A program made the translations under genes and the position numbers. From assembly GCA_019009955.1 (NCBI GenBank), contig CM032233.1, positions 121,242,501 through 121,306,500 on the forward strand: a stretch of DNA of 64,000 nucleotides, given 5' to 3'. This DNA comes from Riptortus pedestris. Lineage: Eukaryota; Arthropoda; Insecta; Hemiptera; Alydidae. A model generated the notes under the pieces. That model did no database searches. It was not told the origin of the DNA and worked only from the letters and a program-made list of their open reading frames with translations. Shown piece after piece: positions 1 through 13,400 of this stretch (the stretch's first letter is position 1; each line of letters opens with the position of its first letter).

Positions 1-3000
1 TTGTTAAATGGGAAAGTAATCCAGTCACTTCCCTAATAATCTCTTCAGGGATAAAACTGTCAGAAAGCATGATGATAGTTTTCAAAAAATAATAAATGCT
101 GGACTTGTCTTTATCGCCGAATAAGAGGAAAATCGCGATTAAAAACCAATCTCAGAGACGTCTACCGCAAACAAAAACAAAAATTATCCCCTAAATACAA
201 ACAATAGCCTTAATGTCAAAAAGTTTTTCTGCACTTGGCAAAGTTCACTAGTGATCAGTCAACTGCCAAAGAGGACGATCTCGCCAAAACACTTAAATCA
301 AACCAATCCCCTTCAAGTATATCAGGTAAGCAACTGAAGTAGAAACACAAACGAGAAATAGAAAGAAGTGCTTAATTAACTATTCGGATTTTCAAATCAC
401 ATAAATATGTCGTATAATGACGTTTAAGTCTGTATCTTTTTCGTAATGAAACCTCATGTAAAAAATATATGAAATTTGAAGGGAATAAATAGGTAGAAGG
501 CCATTTAGTAAAATTTAATTCATTTATCTTCTTTAAAGACTTTATTTATGAAGTCGCCATGGTTCACAACTCATGAAGCCTCCTTAATTCATCTAATCTA
601 ATAAACATTCCACCTGCTCAGCCATCCCCTCAGAGGCCTGAGCCAAGACTAAATGAATATCGCGGATTCTATAGAAAACAGCAGTTTCTTTAAAAAATCA
701 ACTGATTGTACAGAAATCAGCTGACTACAAAATCAGCTGGTGTTATATTGATTATTTGCCTTCCCAATAAATAGATTTACAGACAGAGTAAATGTTAAAT
801 CGATGTTAGAGAATACTCATTCAAATAACGAACCATTAATAAACAATACTACAAATAATGATTAATTTATCCTTTATCTACTGAATAATGCAATATTATT
901 CCTTATACAATAACTAGTATGTATTGAATAACAATAAATGTATCCAATTAAACATACTTATTAAATAAAAGTAAATTTATTCAATGAAAAATGTTGATTG
1001 AATAAAAATGTATCAAGCCAATCATTTCTTTTGTTCGCGGTATGGTTTATTATTTTTAATCGACCATTGAGCGTCCAACATCGCCAATAATATCAGCTCT
1101 TCCTGAACATGGTAAACTGATTTGGTTTTTTGTGTGTTCTCCTCCCCTTCACACTAGTGACTAAAATCTCTTTCCTACTTTTCATTCGCTTTCCCTCTTA
1201 TAACTTGTCAATGGTGAATGGATTTTAAGGGCTGGCAACCCTTGGATCTGTCCAGGAAGCACGAATATAATCATTAACACCATTTTTACACATGATGGCA
1301 CTGATTTACCAAAATTATTATATTTTGGGTCTTATTGAATGAGTTTTTTCCCCCCAAAATTTTGGAGCATTCCCAATAACTGGGACAAAAGAGAAAATAA
1401 AGTTTTCATATAACTTCATGAGAAGTGGGTGAAAATCGTGATTCAGGCGTCCTGAAGACGGTCAGGAGAAACGAACTCACCCACACACACACAAAATCGA
1501 CATGTTTGACCTCCTATAGCCTCAACGGTGAATGATAGGATAAAGATGTATTTACTTTTGTCGTAGGTATACATTCATTATAGTAAATGCGAGAACAAGT
1601 TTTAATATAAAATTTAAACTCACTGTGGATTCTTTAAAGCTAATATAAAGCATATTGGGATCCTAAACGGCTGGAAACCTTTTGGGGCTATACCTAAGGA
1701 AAAAAAACAGATTTTTTTTAAATAATAACAGTTCTTTCGTAAAATTTTCAGAGCTTTCCCTTTGGAGTAAATAAAATATTCCGCATTTACATTTTGGAAA
1801 GTTCGAGAATAGGAGCAACCAAGGGAAGAGTTAGCGATCGAAGAAAATAAATACATAAACAATACTGGTCCCAACAAATAAAGTTTACACTTAAATATCA
1901 AACTGATTTTTCAAAAGTAACGATAATACAAATGAATCAGTGTGTTGTTCATTCCAAAATAATTCCTGAATATGAAATCAGATAATGGATAAATTATTCA
2001 AATAAAAATTGATTTTATAATGCCCAACACTGATTCAAACTTCTTGAACCGATGTCACCCGCCATCGGTTAACATACCTTCCTTATTCCTTACAATCCTA
2101 TCATCTCGAACAACAACCCCTTCAAATAAAGCCACAGGCTTAGCACAAGGGGCCTATCTTCCTTTACCCCAGACAGTCACCTGGCTGCAAAGCTTACAAA
2201 CATCATTCAACTCACCAGCGAGGTATCAGATAAAAAAAAACTTCTTAAATAAAATAAAATAAAATATCTTGACTCTCAACTTAAATTATGAACTGGCTTT
2301 AATAAATATTTGTTCGCAATACTATTTATCAAATAATGAAATACGAAAATAAAAAGAATTTTCAGAATACTAATATATTTCACTGCACAAGGACACAAAT
2401 AAAATACTTTCACTTGTAGGTTAAGTTCTATAAAAAAAAATAACTTCCACTGAAAAGTCTTGGATCATCAGAAACGGATTCTACTGTTGAATGAGATTGT
2501 CTATTGATGTATGAGGGTTTCTTGAGGATTTCGTTGTAATCCTGTTGTAAACAGTGGGACAAAACACACAAAGAAAACAGACCAAACTAGCAATTGAATA
2601 AACACGCCCAAAGAATTTACTTGTAGGTTATATTTTTTGTACATGGTTACCTCCAGCCACCACGGCTACCAACCCGCACGCTGCTACAAACTAATAGAAT
2701 AAACAGTTTTACATCCTTTAAATTTCCAAAATATTAGAATTATTTAGTCAGATTATAAAAAAGTTTCTAAAATTAACAATTTTAAATGTACTCGGACAAG
2801 TTCGCATCTCATTGTTTTTCTCCCAAACAAAAACATTCTCCAAATGTTTTATCTGCTATCTGATTTACAACTATTTCCATTTCCAAACATGATGGCGTGA
2901 ATATTCTTCATAGTTTCAGTGGCAAGAGTCACCGATAAAAACACCATTCTTTCCCTGCAGATTTTATTCAAAAATTGTTTCGTGACTTACATACCAGGAT

Positions 3001-3433
3001 ACATGCATTTTTATTGGTGACCCTTGCCATTAAACTATAAAGAATATTAGGTTCATAATAAGAAGAATATTTTTTAAAAAAATTTTCCTTAATTATAATT
3101 ACTTTCTATCAACAATCACTACGTGGTTAAAATTAAATCACTATTTTTATTTAAAAGCATGACCGGTGATTTATTTTCATTACTGCCAAGGTTAAGTAGT
3201 AAATAAAATCCTTTTCAATTCCAATGTATGACTTTGTAGTGGAACTCGCAGTCATATTAAAACATCCGTAGCTACCAACGTTACATTACTTAACTTTTCC
3301 GAGTAGTTCCACGGAAACTTTAGTCTGTCTAGTACTTCCCTCCGATAACGACGGCAGCTCCGTTTCTCTCTGGCCTATATCCAGCCTTTTCACATTTGAT
3401 TGAGACATACTGGAGGTCAACCGGGAACGAAAC
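1..3433. other. AT-rich intergenic DNA, no gene recognised
   Basis: Short open frames here have no recognisable domain, and there is no convincing splice-linked coding signal. The last about 200 bases (3230-3433) are less AT-rich and have more CpG than their surroundings, which fits the promoter and 5' leader of the gene that follows. Confidence 0.5.
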
Positions 3434-3531
3434 ATGCAGTCTAGAACATTTACTAGGAAGGTTATATACTATTTTGGACATTTTTACTGGACACAACAAC
3501 CAGTGGTGTTACCTCGAGGAAGTTATAACCC
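3434..3531 (+). CDS. ABCB8: ABCB8 exon 1 (tentative; targeting peptide)
   Basis: An ATG in a good context (AAAC before it) opens a 33-codon frame starting [10 protein letters not shown], rich in Arg, Lys and hydroxylated residues and with no acidic residue, as expected of a mitochondrial presequence. A GT at 3532 (CCC|GTAGTG) ends it in the phase needed by the exon at 7146. It lies beside a CpG-richer stretch. The donor is not strong and the intron would be 3.6 kb, so this is inference; a transcript is needed to confirm it. Confidence 0.4.
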
Positions 3532-4427
3532 GTAGTGTTACCGTGCTTAAGTCGAGCAACAGAATACAGACTTCATATTTATCATATATTCCTTCCCCTT
3601 CCGCATACAGAATTTTTAAAGATGAAATATATGTGTTTATAAATTATTTAAATAAAATAATGGTTGAACATTTTGTTGGGATACCCATCAACATCATCTT
3701 CAACAACATGAATCAAAGTTAATCATTTGGTCCGAAAATGTAATTTTATACTACCATTTAAATGCTAAGTTGGACCTTTTTCTAAAAATTGTATCGTTCA
3801 AGAACATTTATTTGATTTTTTAAAATTGTAATGTTTTATGAAAAACTGATAAATTAACGGAGCTACCAGGGTTATGCCTGAGGGGTAGAAGAGTCCTTGG
3901 TTTTATTGAGGTACAGTCAGTTGCAAGCACTGATAAAAAGAACAAACGACACAAAACTTTTCTGTTTTGGGAGGGATATGTTTTCATTTGAATTAGTAAA
4001 GAACTTTTACAAGAAAAGACTCCAACCGAATTGAACTATTAACTAATCCACTGTGAAAACGATCTCTATAGCTAATTTTCCTTCAGGAAAACCTACTAAA
4101 TTAAACAGTAGAAAGAGACGAAGCAATAAACATCATAGAGAATACTACCCATTAGTGCAAGTCCAAGTTTTAAAGTTAAAACTGCACTTTAGCCATAAGT
4201 ATTAATGAATGTAGCAAAAAAATTACTCGATTAACTATGAATGTGTTCATACTTCACTATTTTGATTATAATAAAGCTATTCATTTATTTTTAAATTTTT
4301 AGTAGCATCTAGCCAGGAGAAAAGTACGTTAGAATAACTATTATTAAAAACATACGATTTAATATCGTGCTTATTATTAATTAGTCTATACATATACTCA
4401 AACACACGTGTGCACTTTTTAAAAAAT

Positions 4428-4493
<66 letters not shown>

Positions 4494-7400
4494 ACTTTTT
4501 TTTTAAGTTTGTAAGCTGTCTAACGAATACTATGACCATATGATACTTTGTTGCTAATACTACTACTAAACCATCTCAAAATTAATTTTCTTCTTAGTGT
4601 AATCAGACGTTCGATATCACAGACTAGCTAGCTAATCTGACACTGCTTGCCTTAAAACCAATATTAATAATATTATTGAGCAGCACTCTTATTTTCTCCA
4701 TATTTACTGATATAATTAGGTTTCAATTTCTTGCTGCGATATTGATTAGTGATTATAAAAAATCTAGTCAGCTAATTTTAGTTCCATCTAATTAATATTT
4801 AAGAATAGTTTTTCAATTTATAAAGAAATAATTAAATCAACTCCCCTTTGTTTTAGTAGCGTAATTATCATGTAACACAATTCCATTTTTTAGAGTTTTA
4901 AAGTACCACTAAATTCGGCTTTAAACCACTAGGACTTAATGACGAACTGTGTAAGGGGATATAACTAAACTGAGTTTGAGCTCTTTTTATCTACATGTGC
5001 CACTTGATGAAGATTTTGTAGTTCGTTCTTGAACTACTATTAGTAAGTTAGGGAGGTTTCAGAAAGTGACAAGTTTTTATTTAACTAAAGACTTTATAAT
5101 GTTTTATCGAGCTTCTAAATTTTATTTTCAATTTAGTAAAGCCCTGTTAGTATTCTTTTATTATCTTAATTTTTTGGTTTCTCTTATGAGTACTTTATAG
5201 ATTCTATAATATGCCTTTGTCTGGCAAGTTTTATTGGGGAAGTGTTACATTTTCATTTCAGGGACTTCTGCGTTTATTAATTAATGGGGTTAACTTCAAA
5301 TTTCTCTCGTTGAATAAATTATTTTTGATGAGTAAAAGTAATGTGTTGAAGTTGCTGTTGATTTCTCTATATCATTATAAATTATGAATATATTGAAAAA
5401 TAATGTGTAATAATGGAAGAGTTAGTTTTGCAGGATCATTTCTTTAATGTGAGAACATAAAAATCAGCTTCCCTTGGAGTTATTTTGTTTGAGGAAATAA
5501 ATGACTTAATCATTTTATCAGAACCTCTGTAAGCCTTTTGATTACAGCATTGGTACTTTATTACTTTTCTCAAATGATTTCATATCATAATTTTGTCTTG
5601 TCTAAAGCGATGCATTTTTTGGTATAAAAATTATTTTTCTTTATCTGCTTCATCATGTTGCTCCACATATAATGATATAATTCAATTACTAATGTTGTGT
5701 TATATATTCATTCTATCTTTGATGTCCTTCTGCTATGGTATATTCATTTTCCTGGTGTATTGGGGGGTTTTAAAATGCACTAAACACCCATTGGACACTT
5801 TGAAAAATGTGCCTCGCAACTCCTGGGAAATTTCAAAAGCTTCTTTAGCTTGGATGGGTCGTATAGATTAGGTATCTTTTGAGTACATACTTGCCTAAAC
5901 TATTCAAGAAAAACCTTATTAATAATAGCATCCACAGTGACACCACACATTTCACTCTCTAGGTACATCTTCAATATTTCTAACTCATTTTTCAAATTAT
6001 TGGAAATTTGAGTTTTTCCACCTTGAAATTTATCGACTAATTTCTGCACAGATAACTTATTATTATTTTTTTTTTGTGTTATTAAAATTCAATATATCTA
6101 CTTTTACAGGGGGAAATGTTTGTAGTGCCACTGCTACATACAGTGTTCTAAGATAGCAGATCAAATAAAATTAAGTCCAAAAGAAGAGCATGATGACCAG
6201 GGGTTTTTGGGATTTATGTGAAATCTGCTTAGAGATGAGGAGAAAAAACAGTAAACATCTCATGAAAAATGATATAATCCTATTCCAATGCACATTTGTT
6301 CGTTCTTAACAGAAAAATACTCATTAGACAAATGAGGATATGTAGAACAATGAAAAATTATAACCTCCATTTAGGAAAATGATTAAATGTATGTAAATAT
6401 GTACTGTATCAATTTAATTATAAATTTATCCATGATTATCAATAAAGGAAAACAGCATATGTTAACGACAAACATTGAATTTAATTATAAATAAAAATAT
6501 TAATCAACCAGAATAAAACAGCATCAAAAGATGTTAATTGCCAAAAATACAAAGCATTATTAAACAGAAAATAAATCAAGCCAGTTATTAAAAAAAATAC
6601 ATTTTATCAGGATTAATTAATGTGTATATTATAAAATAAAACCATTAAATAGTTTTTACTTAATTCTTAACATTTTTAAGTGTCCTTTCAAAGGGGTAAA
6701 TTTATCTCATTGAAGACAAAATTATTGCTGTCCTCATGTGTTAGAGGGTAGATATTCATGATACATTCAGTCCCATGAGATTGTCTGCTTAGAGAGGTGT
6801 CCAATACAACGATAATAATAATAATTATTATTATTATTATCAGCTCTCTTCATCAATGTGTAGTGCGAACCGGTGACCAGGTGTCTTATGCTCCGTAAGA
6901 CCAACATTCTCAAAGGTCTTATAATTGTCGAATGAACATACAAGCTCTGATTCTAGCTTGGAGGAGAATGTTATCCGTCAAGAAGGGGCTGCATTAACTA
7001 AGCAGATTTGCCACGTGTTCTGATTCACAAAAAATAATTTTGTATACTTGATATCCATTTCAGGATTGTTGTACCAATTCTGTAAGAGTTATGGATAAAG
7101 TTCATTATATCGTATAATTAAATTATATTTAAAATTTTATTTCAGAAAAAACAAATGTTTTGTATGCAGAAACCAGTCATTGATAGGAAATATTAGCAAC
7201 TCGGCAAAACATAAAGGGGTTCCTATAAGAAGTGGACCACCTAAAAAACTTGTGACACCTTCAAGAATTGGTGGATTTTCATTGTCTCTTATTGGATTGA
7301 AATCACTTCAACAATATAAAGTGATCTGTGAGGAAAATTATAATAATGAAGCACCTATTGTGAAAGTAAAAAATATTTCCAACTGGAAGAAACTTGCTTA

Positions 7401-10400
7401 CTTGATCTATTTAGATATTTGGTGTTGGATTGGCGCACTTGTGTTAAGTATTTATTTTATATTATTTTGAGTAACAATCAACTCAAGTGATATTCTAAAA
7501 AATAATCCTAAACAAGCCTTTAGCACTCAGATCTTCTCTTTATTACTGAATGATGGTAATAGAATATCAATAATTTAGTAAATTATTGGTAATTGGCTCA
7601 ATATTTGGAGTGTTTTTTTCTACCTAGCTCCAAAATTATTCTTAAAAACCCAGTACAGATTCTCATTTCATATTTTGTATTCTTCACAGAAGGTAATTTA
7701 AGTTTTCTCCCATAATGTGTGTGTCATGGCTTTTGATAGAATCAAATTGATATACTATTTAAGTGTTCTTTAGTACTCCACAATTACAAAAAACAAAACA
7801 ATGATTCTTATTGGATTAGAAGGGATGTAACACAACTTCTTAACTACTCTAAAATTTTACATTTCTTACTTTAAGTCAGCTCAAATAACTCTTACCTGTT
7901 AAATTTCGACAAATAAATTAAAAATAAACCTTGGCTTATATAGCAGTTGATCAAACATTTTTACTCATAAAGCCACCCTCCTATGATTTTTTTTTCCATT
8001 TTATATATATAACCATTATACTTAGTGAATTGAAAGATCTCTACAAACTGGAGTCTTTCAGAAGTTACTGCCATTTTTATTTAAACAAATAGTCATATGC
8101 CTAAAATACTGTCAAAGGCACAATTTATTTATATTTACCTGAACAGATAATAAGGAAATCACAAAAATCTGTTATTAGATACTACTAGGATGATGAGACA
8201 ATTCCTGAATACCCAACGAAGTAACCCTTTTTACTGGTTGGATAAATATTCTCCTGGCAAAAAGTTTTCCGGGAAACTGAGAATGAACCCCCCCCCTATT
8301 TCTATAAAATTTGCTCAAGTTCAATTATTATGTGTAATATTCTTGAGGATTCAATTTTTATCTTTCATATTGGTTAATTTTTTGTATACTTCCATTTCAC
8401 AGACTGCTATATTTGTGGCATATATTAACATTCAGTTACCCTTATGCCTTGGTGATCTAGCTAATATTATTGCTAATATGGCAAAGGAGTCTTCTCGGAC
8501 ATTAATGGAAGAACTTAATTTACCTGTTGGTAAACTGATTGTTCTATATCTTGCCCAGGTGAGTATTTACCCTTAATTTTATTTAATCTCTTGATCAGCT
8601 GTTCTACTCTTTGGCATTACATTTTTTTCAGCTATAGGAATTCCTTCTAAGAAGTTCCAATACCCATGTTACACCTTCTCCACTGAATCCTTAAAAATGT
8701 AGTAGTTCTTAGTAATAGGTAGTTAATAAGGCTTTTTAACAGATTTCGCTAAGCTATTCCTCATGCCACTAATTTGTAACAATTTCTTCAAAACTTCATT
8801 TATCTTATCTATAGGTGATGAAACACATCAATCATGCAGGGGCTGCGTAAACTAAGCAGATTTTCAATGAGTTGGTATGACCCACGGGTGATTTCATCTC
8901 ACTAGCTATTCTTTATTTTTCTTGTAGCAGCATTCGTAAAGAGGAGTTAACGTGTAAGCTGGTGACTCAAAGTAAAAATTCAATGAGTAGAAGATGGGGT
9001 TCAGTCAAAGCTGAAAACAAGAAAATACATATAACTCTCTTAATATTCATGTTAAGAAAAATGAATAGAACAATTAATTGTAGGGAATTAAATGTTTAAG
9101 GTTGATTATATAACATATTTTGATCTAGCTCATAATAACTGAGATATTTTGAACTCCCGTCCCTCTAAACCTGCCCCTCTCTTAAAGCTCCAATTTCATC
9201 TATTGACAAATATTATCTTCATTTTTGGTTGAAACGGTTAAAATGAAGTTTGGCATAGATCATATAAACGTTTTCAAGTCAAGAACGTAACATCTTAATT
9301 GATAACATCATCACACGTTTTTGCATGTGTCTCATATAGTGAAGTTCCTTTGAAATCAATATTTGGCTTTTATCTTGGACGGCATATTGTTAAATTGCAA
9401 TGAATAATTGTAGCAGTGGTTTGCTGAAGGCTGAAAATTGAAAAATCCAAATATCTTGATAATATCGATTGATAAAAGTGTATAGAACAATATTTGTACA
9501 AAATGAATTTTGCAAAATTGGTTATATACAATGTTTCGGGGCGACTCATAATAATGGAGATATATTGAATTTTTTATTTTCTCTCCTTCTAAACCTCCTC
9601 TCCCTCACTCCCTCTCTCTCCCCCCCCCCCCCGAGTCTAAGTTGTTAATCGGATCTAAAGGAGTGGAAGTATTTGTCCACTCCTCTGCAATGGAAGACAC
9701 CTAATTTGCCATTAAGGGATAAATTTTCCCCTCTGAACAGGCACATAAAAGAAGTCTCTCACGCATGAGATGACTAAAAGTGGGGGTTTACTGAAGACTA
9801 AAAGTTAAAAACAGCAAATATTTCGGTTTATATTTGAGATAGAGAAAACATGTTCATTACAATATTTATAGACAATTAAATTTGCAATAAGATTGGGTCT
9901 ATACAATGTTTCGATCCGACTCATAAAAACAGATCAATTTAAATTTTCAGAATCCCCCTCTAAACCCCCCCTCCCACTGGTATGTTTTGGTATGTTTTCA
10001 GCTTTTATCGAACTTGATCTTTAGTTGTGCCATGAGCACAACCTCAATAACTGATTTACCATTAGGGAAATCTGCTAAAATTGTAAGAATTAAGAAAAAT
10101 TTATTGAATGGCTTTATTTTGGGATATACATGTTAATTTATCGTCATAAAATATATTTGTTTTATAATTGAATTTATTTATTTGCCAATTATCATATGCT
10201 TCTCATCTTTGGTGAATAGCACTTTTTGGCATTATTTTCTTCAACATTTTCAATATTTTGTTTAATATTTTATAATTTAATTTAATAATTGTTGTTAATT
10301 TCTGTTGTTGTTATTAATTGAAAATAATGGATGAATTCGAAATTAAATTTTATTAAGTAAATATTTCTTCATGGTTAAGCTGTACTTTTTTGCACGATTA

Positions 10401-13400
10401 TTACTGGAGAAAAAGTGGAGCACATGTCACCCCTCTACAACTGATAAATCTGTCAGACCCATGCTAGTCCATTGTATAGATGTTTCACTGCATATATATA
10501 GAATTATTTTTTTTACTAGTTACTGTAGTAACCTATCCAAAGTTTGTATGACCTGGACTTGTCTAAATTTCGAATTATTTTCCATAGCTTATAAAGCACT
10601 TCTATTTCTACTGTTAGAAACCCTCTTACTACAGAGGGTACAAGTTGTACTAATTTATCAAATAAATTGAAATTTAGCGAAAGTAATGTAAAATTTATAC
10701 ATTTTTTTTAGGCTTTTGGTACCTTCGTTTACATTTCTTTGCTTTCCCGTGCAGGTGAAAATTTAGCTGAAAAACTGAAGTGTGACTTATACAATGCAAT
10801 TATTCGACAGGATATAGCTTTTTTTGATACAAGGCGGACAGGGGAGTTGCTAGACTGGTAATATTATAATTTTTATTTTGCTTGTTTATTTCTTTGCTTC
10901 ATAATTTTTCATTTTACTCTTTATGTTACAATGGAAGAATGTTTTCAAAGTATAATTTGCTTAACCTGAACATCTTCAAGATGTTTTACACCTTAGTTAA
11001 TATTTTTTTCTCATTCTTCTTTTAATTATAAATATAAAACATTTGGCGGCCCAAAGGCATAAATTTGAACTCTCAAAGTTTTCAAGGATCTGAAAGTTTA
11101 CACTTTACTAAACAGCTTGTTTAGTTAATACCCTCTTCAGTGTTGACATTTTTTAGGCATTTAGAGATTTTTACTACTTCTTTGATCGTTCTCTCTAGAT
11201 AGTTTTCACCTTTGCCAGAAAATTGACATCATCAAACTCTATCTGATGGTTGGTGCCATTGAAATGTTCCATGACTGCTGACTTAAGTCAGTTCCAGCTT
11301 CGAGCTTGGGGGTCCTGTCACTCATGGCCCACCTGGTCTTCGATGAGCATTCTGCCAGCACTCATCTACTCCTCTTAGGTAGAAGCTCAAATTAGTACAT
11401 AAAGTATTTCAAAGGAATTTAGTACTAAATAGTAGTTTTTTCCCTAATCCATGAGCATATCACTCCTTTATGTGTCTTTTAACAAATGTAAAAGAACTCG
11501 ATCCTAACATTGTATGAGTTTCAACAAAGTCTGTTACTGTTAAAACAATTGAATTTTTTAGTCAAAGTGTATAATTCCAGCAAATGATGCCTATTTATCA
11601 CATATTGAATTTTAAGTTTAAGAGCTTGAAGCTGGTTCTTAGTATATAGTATTGTGTTTATGCATTGAATTATTTTTAGAATCTTTTGAAGCTAACATAA
11701 TAGTAAGTTAGAATTCATAAATGACAGTGTCTATTTCATAGAATTTTAGAATCGTGAAGGAATTTTTTTAATGATTTGTTTTTCTTTTAAAATTAAGGTG
11801 AATTCACTGTACCTACCATCCAGGATGGCTAATCATTTCCACCCCTCATATTTCCCAATGATCCTTATTGTGCCGATCACCTGTAGTTATAACATTTACG
11901 AAACTAATATCCAGATTTCCATTCTTATTCAATCAATAATAATACAAATAATAAAAAAATTGATTAAGATTACCCCATTTAATGTAATCTGTAAATGTCT
12001 TGTTGACATTTGATTCTTTTTAGTATTTAAACATTCCACAATTACATCAAGTTAATATTTAGAAATGTGAGAACAATAGAACCAACAACTTGTGTACATT
12101 GCACGTAATATTTGGCTGATTTGGTAAGTTTGTCAAATGTTTAGCCCAAATTGTTTACGGTCTATGGGATTTACTTTTATACAAGTACTAAATTCTTCTT
12201 TGGGTGACATTTATTATGAACCTTCATTATTTTTGGCTGTAATTTTATTTTCTATTGATAATAGTGTTATTTAGCCATAGAAAATTTTATTTGCATTTAA
12301 AGCATGAATTATTTTTATTTTTCAAGCAATTTTTTATATCATTGAAGTTTTATCTCAATAATACCCAACAATGGATTATATCAGTATGAGATCCAGGTCT
12401 GCCTGATTTTGAAAGCATGCATCAATCATCACCATCATCATTACTATGTCTTGCATGGATATTTGAATTTTTCAAGCCTTTCATGTCCGGCTTGTTATAT
12501 TGTTTGGTTATGTGGTTAAAACATTTTTTAGGCTTCTGAATCATATGTCTAACTCATTTTTACTTTCAATAATCTCAAGAGTTAATTTTAAATCATAGAG
12601 TATAGTATAGTCTTCGCTAGAACATTACGTAACAGCACACCTCGGAAAAACAATAAGCTAACCAAATGTCTTTGTACTGACATGTGCTTCTCAGAGTTTT
12701 GATGAATATGTCTGATTTTGGAGTTTCTTGTAAATTTTTGTTTTTCGGATTTAAAATCCATGAAATATATTCATTATTTTATAGAATACATATCTGAACT
12801 AATGTAGTTGTATAATTTATTTCACGTCTGTTTATTTTCTTATTTTCAGTTTGTTTAGTGATGTTCAAGAATTTAAGAGTTCTTTTAAGCAATGTGTTTC
12901 CCAAGGAGTGAAGAATGTCCTTCAGGTAAATTGTAGTTTTCATTACTATAAACTAATCAAAAATAGCTTTTAGTATGATTTCACTTTTATTAAATATTTA
13001 TTATTTTTATATATCCATTAAGGAACAATAGTATGCAAACAGTTGCAATGAAGGATTTATTTACATTTTTCAGTTTTATTTTATATCTCCTAATATTTTG
13101 ATAAAAGAAACTGAGAAATAATTAAGCATAGGTCGTACTTTTAGAGAATAATACTGAAATAGTGATTGATAAGCTGCCTAAGAAACTGAAGTTGCAATTC
13201 TCTTTTTTATCGTGCCTGTCCTTTGCCAGTCTCCATCATATCCTCATCCTGCTATCTCTTTTCTCCAGTCAATCCACATTTACCCTGCCTTCAACATCTT
13301 AGATTACAAGAGGTCTTTACAGTCATTTGATTAGACCACCTATTGTTTTGGATGTGACCAGTGCATTTTCATTTCAGTCCATTATGTCTATTAATGTGTT

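Noticed and set aside
2020..2262. 80-codon plus-strand frame
   Set aside because: TGC/ATG context poor, no domain, ends in an A-rich run; likely chance.
5593..5871. 92-codon frame upstream of ABCB8 as its first exon
   Set aside because: Starts with TTG, ends in a stop with no donor in the right phase, and is not targeting-like.
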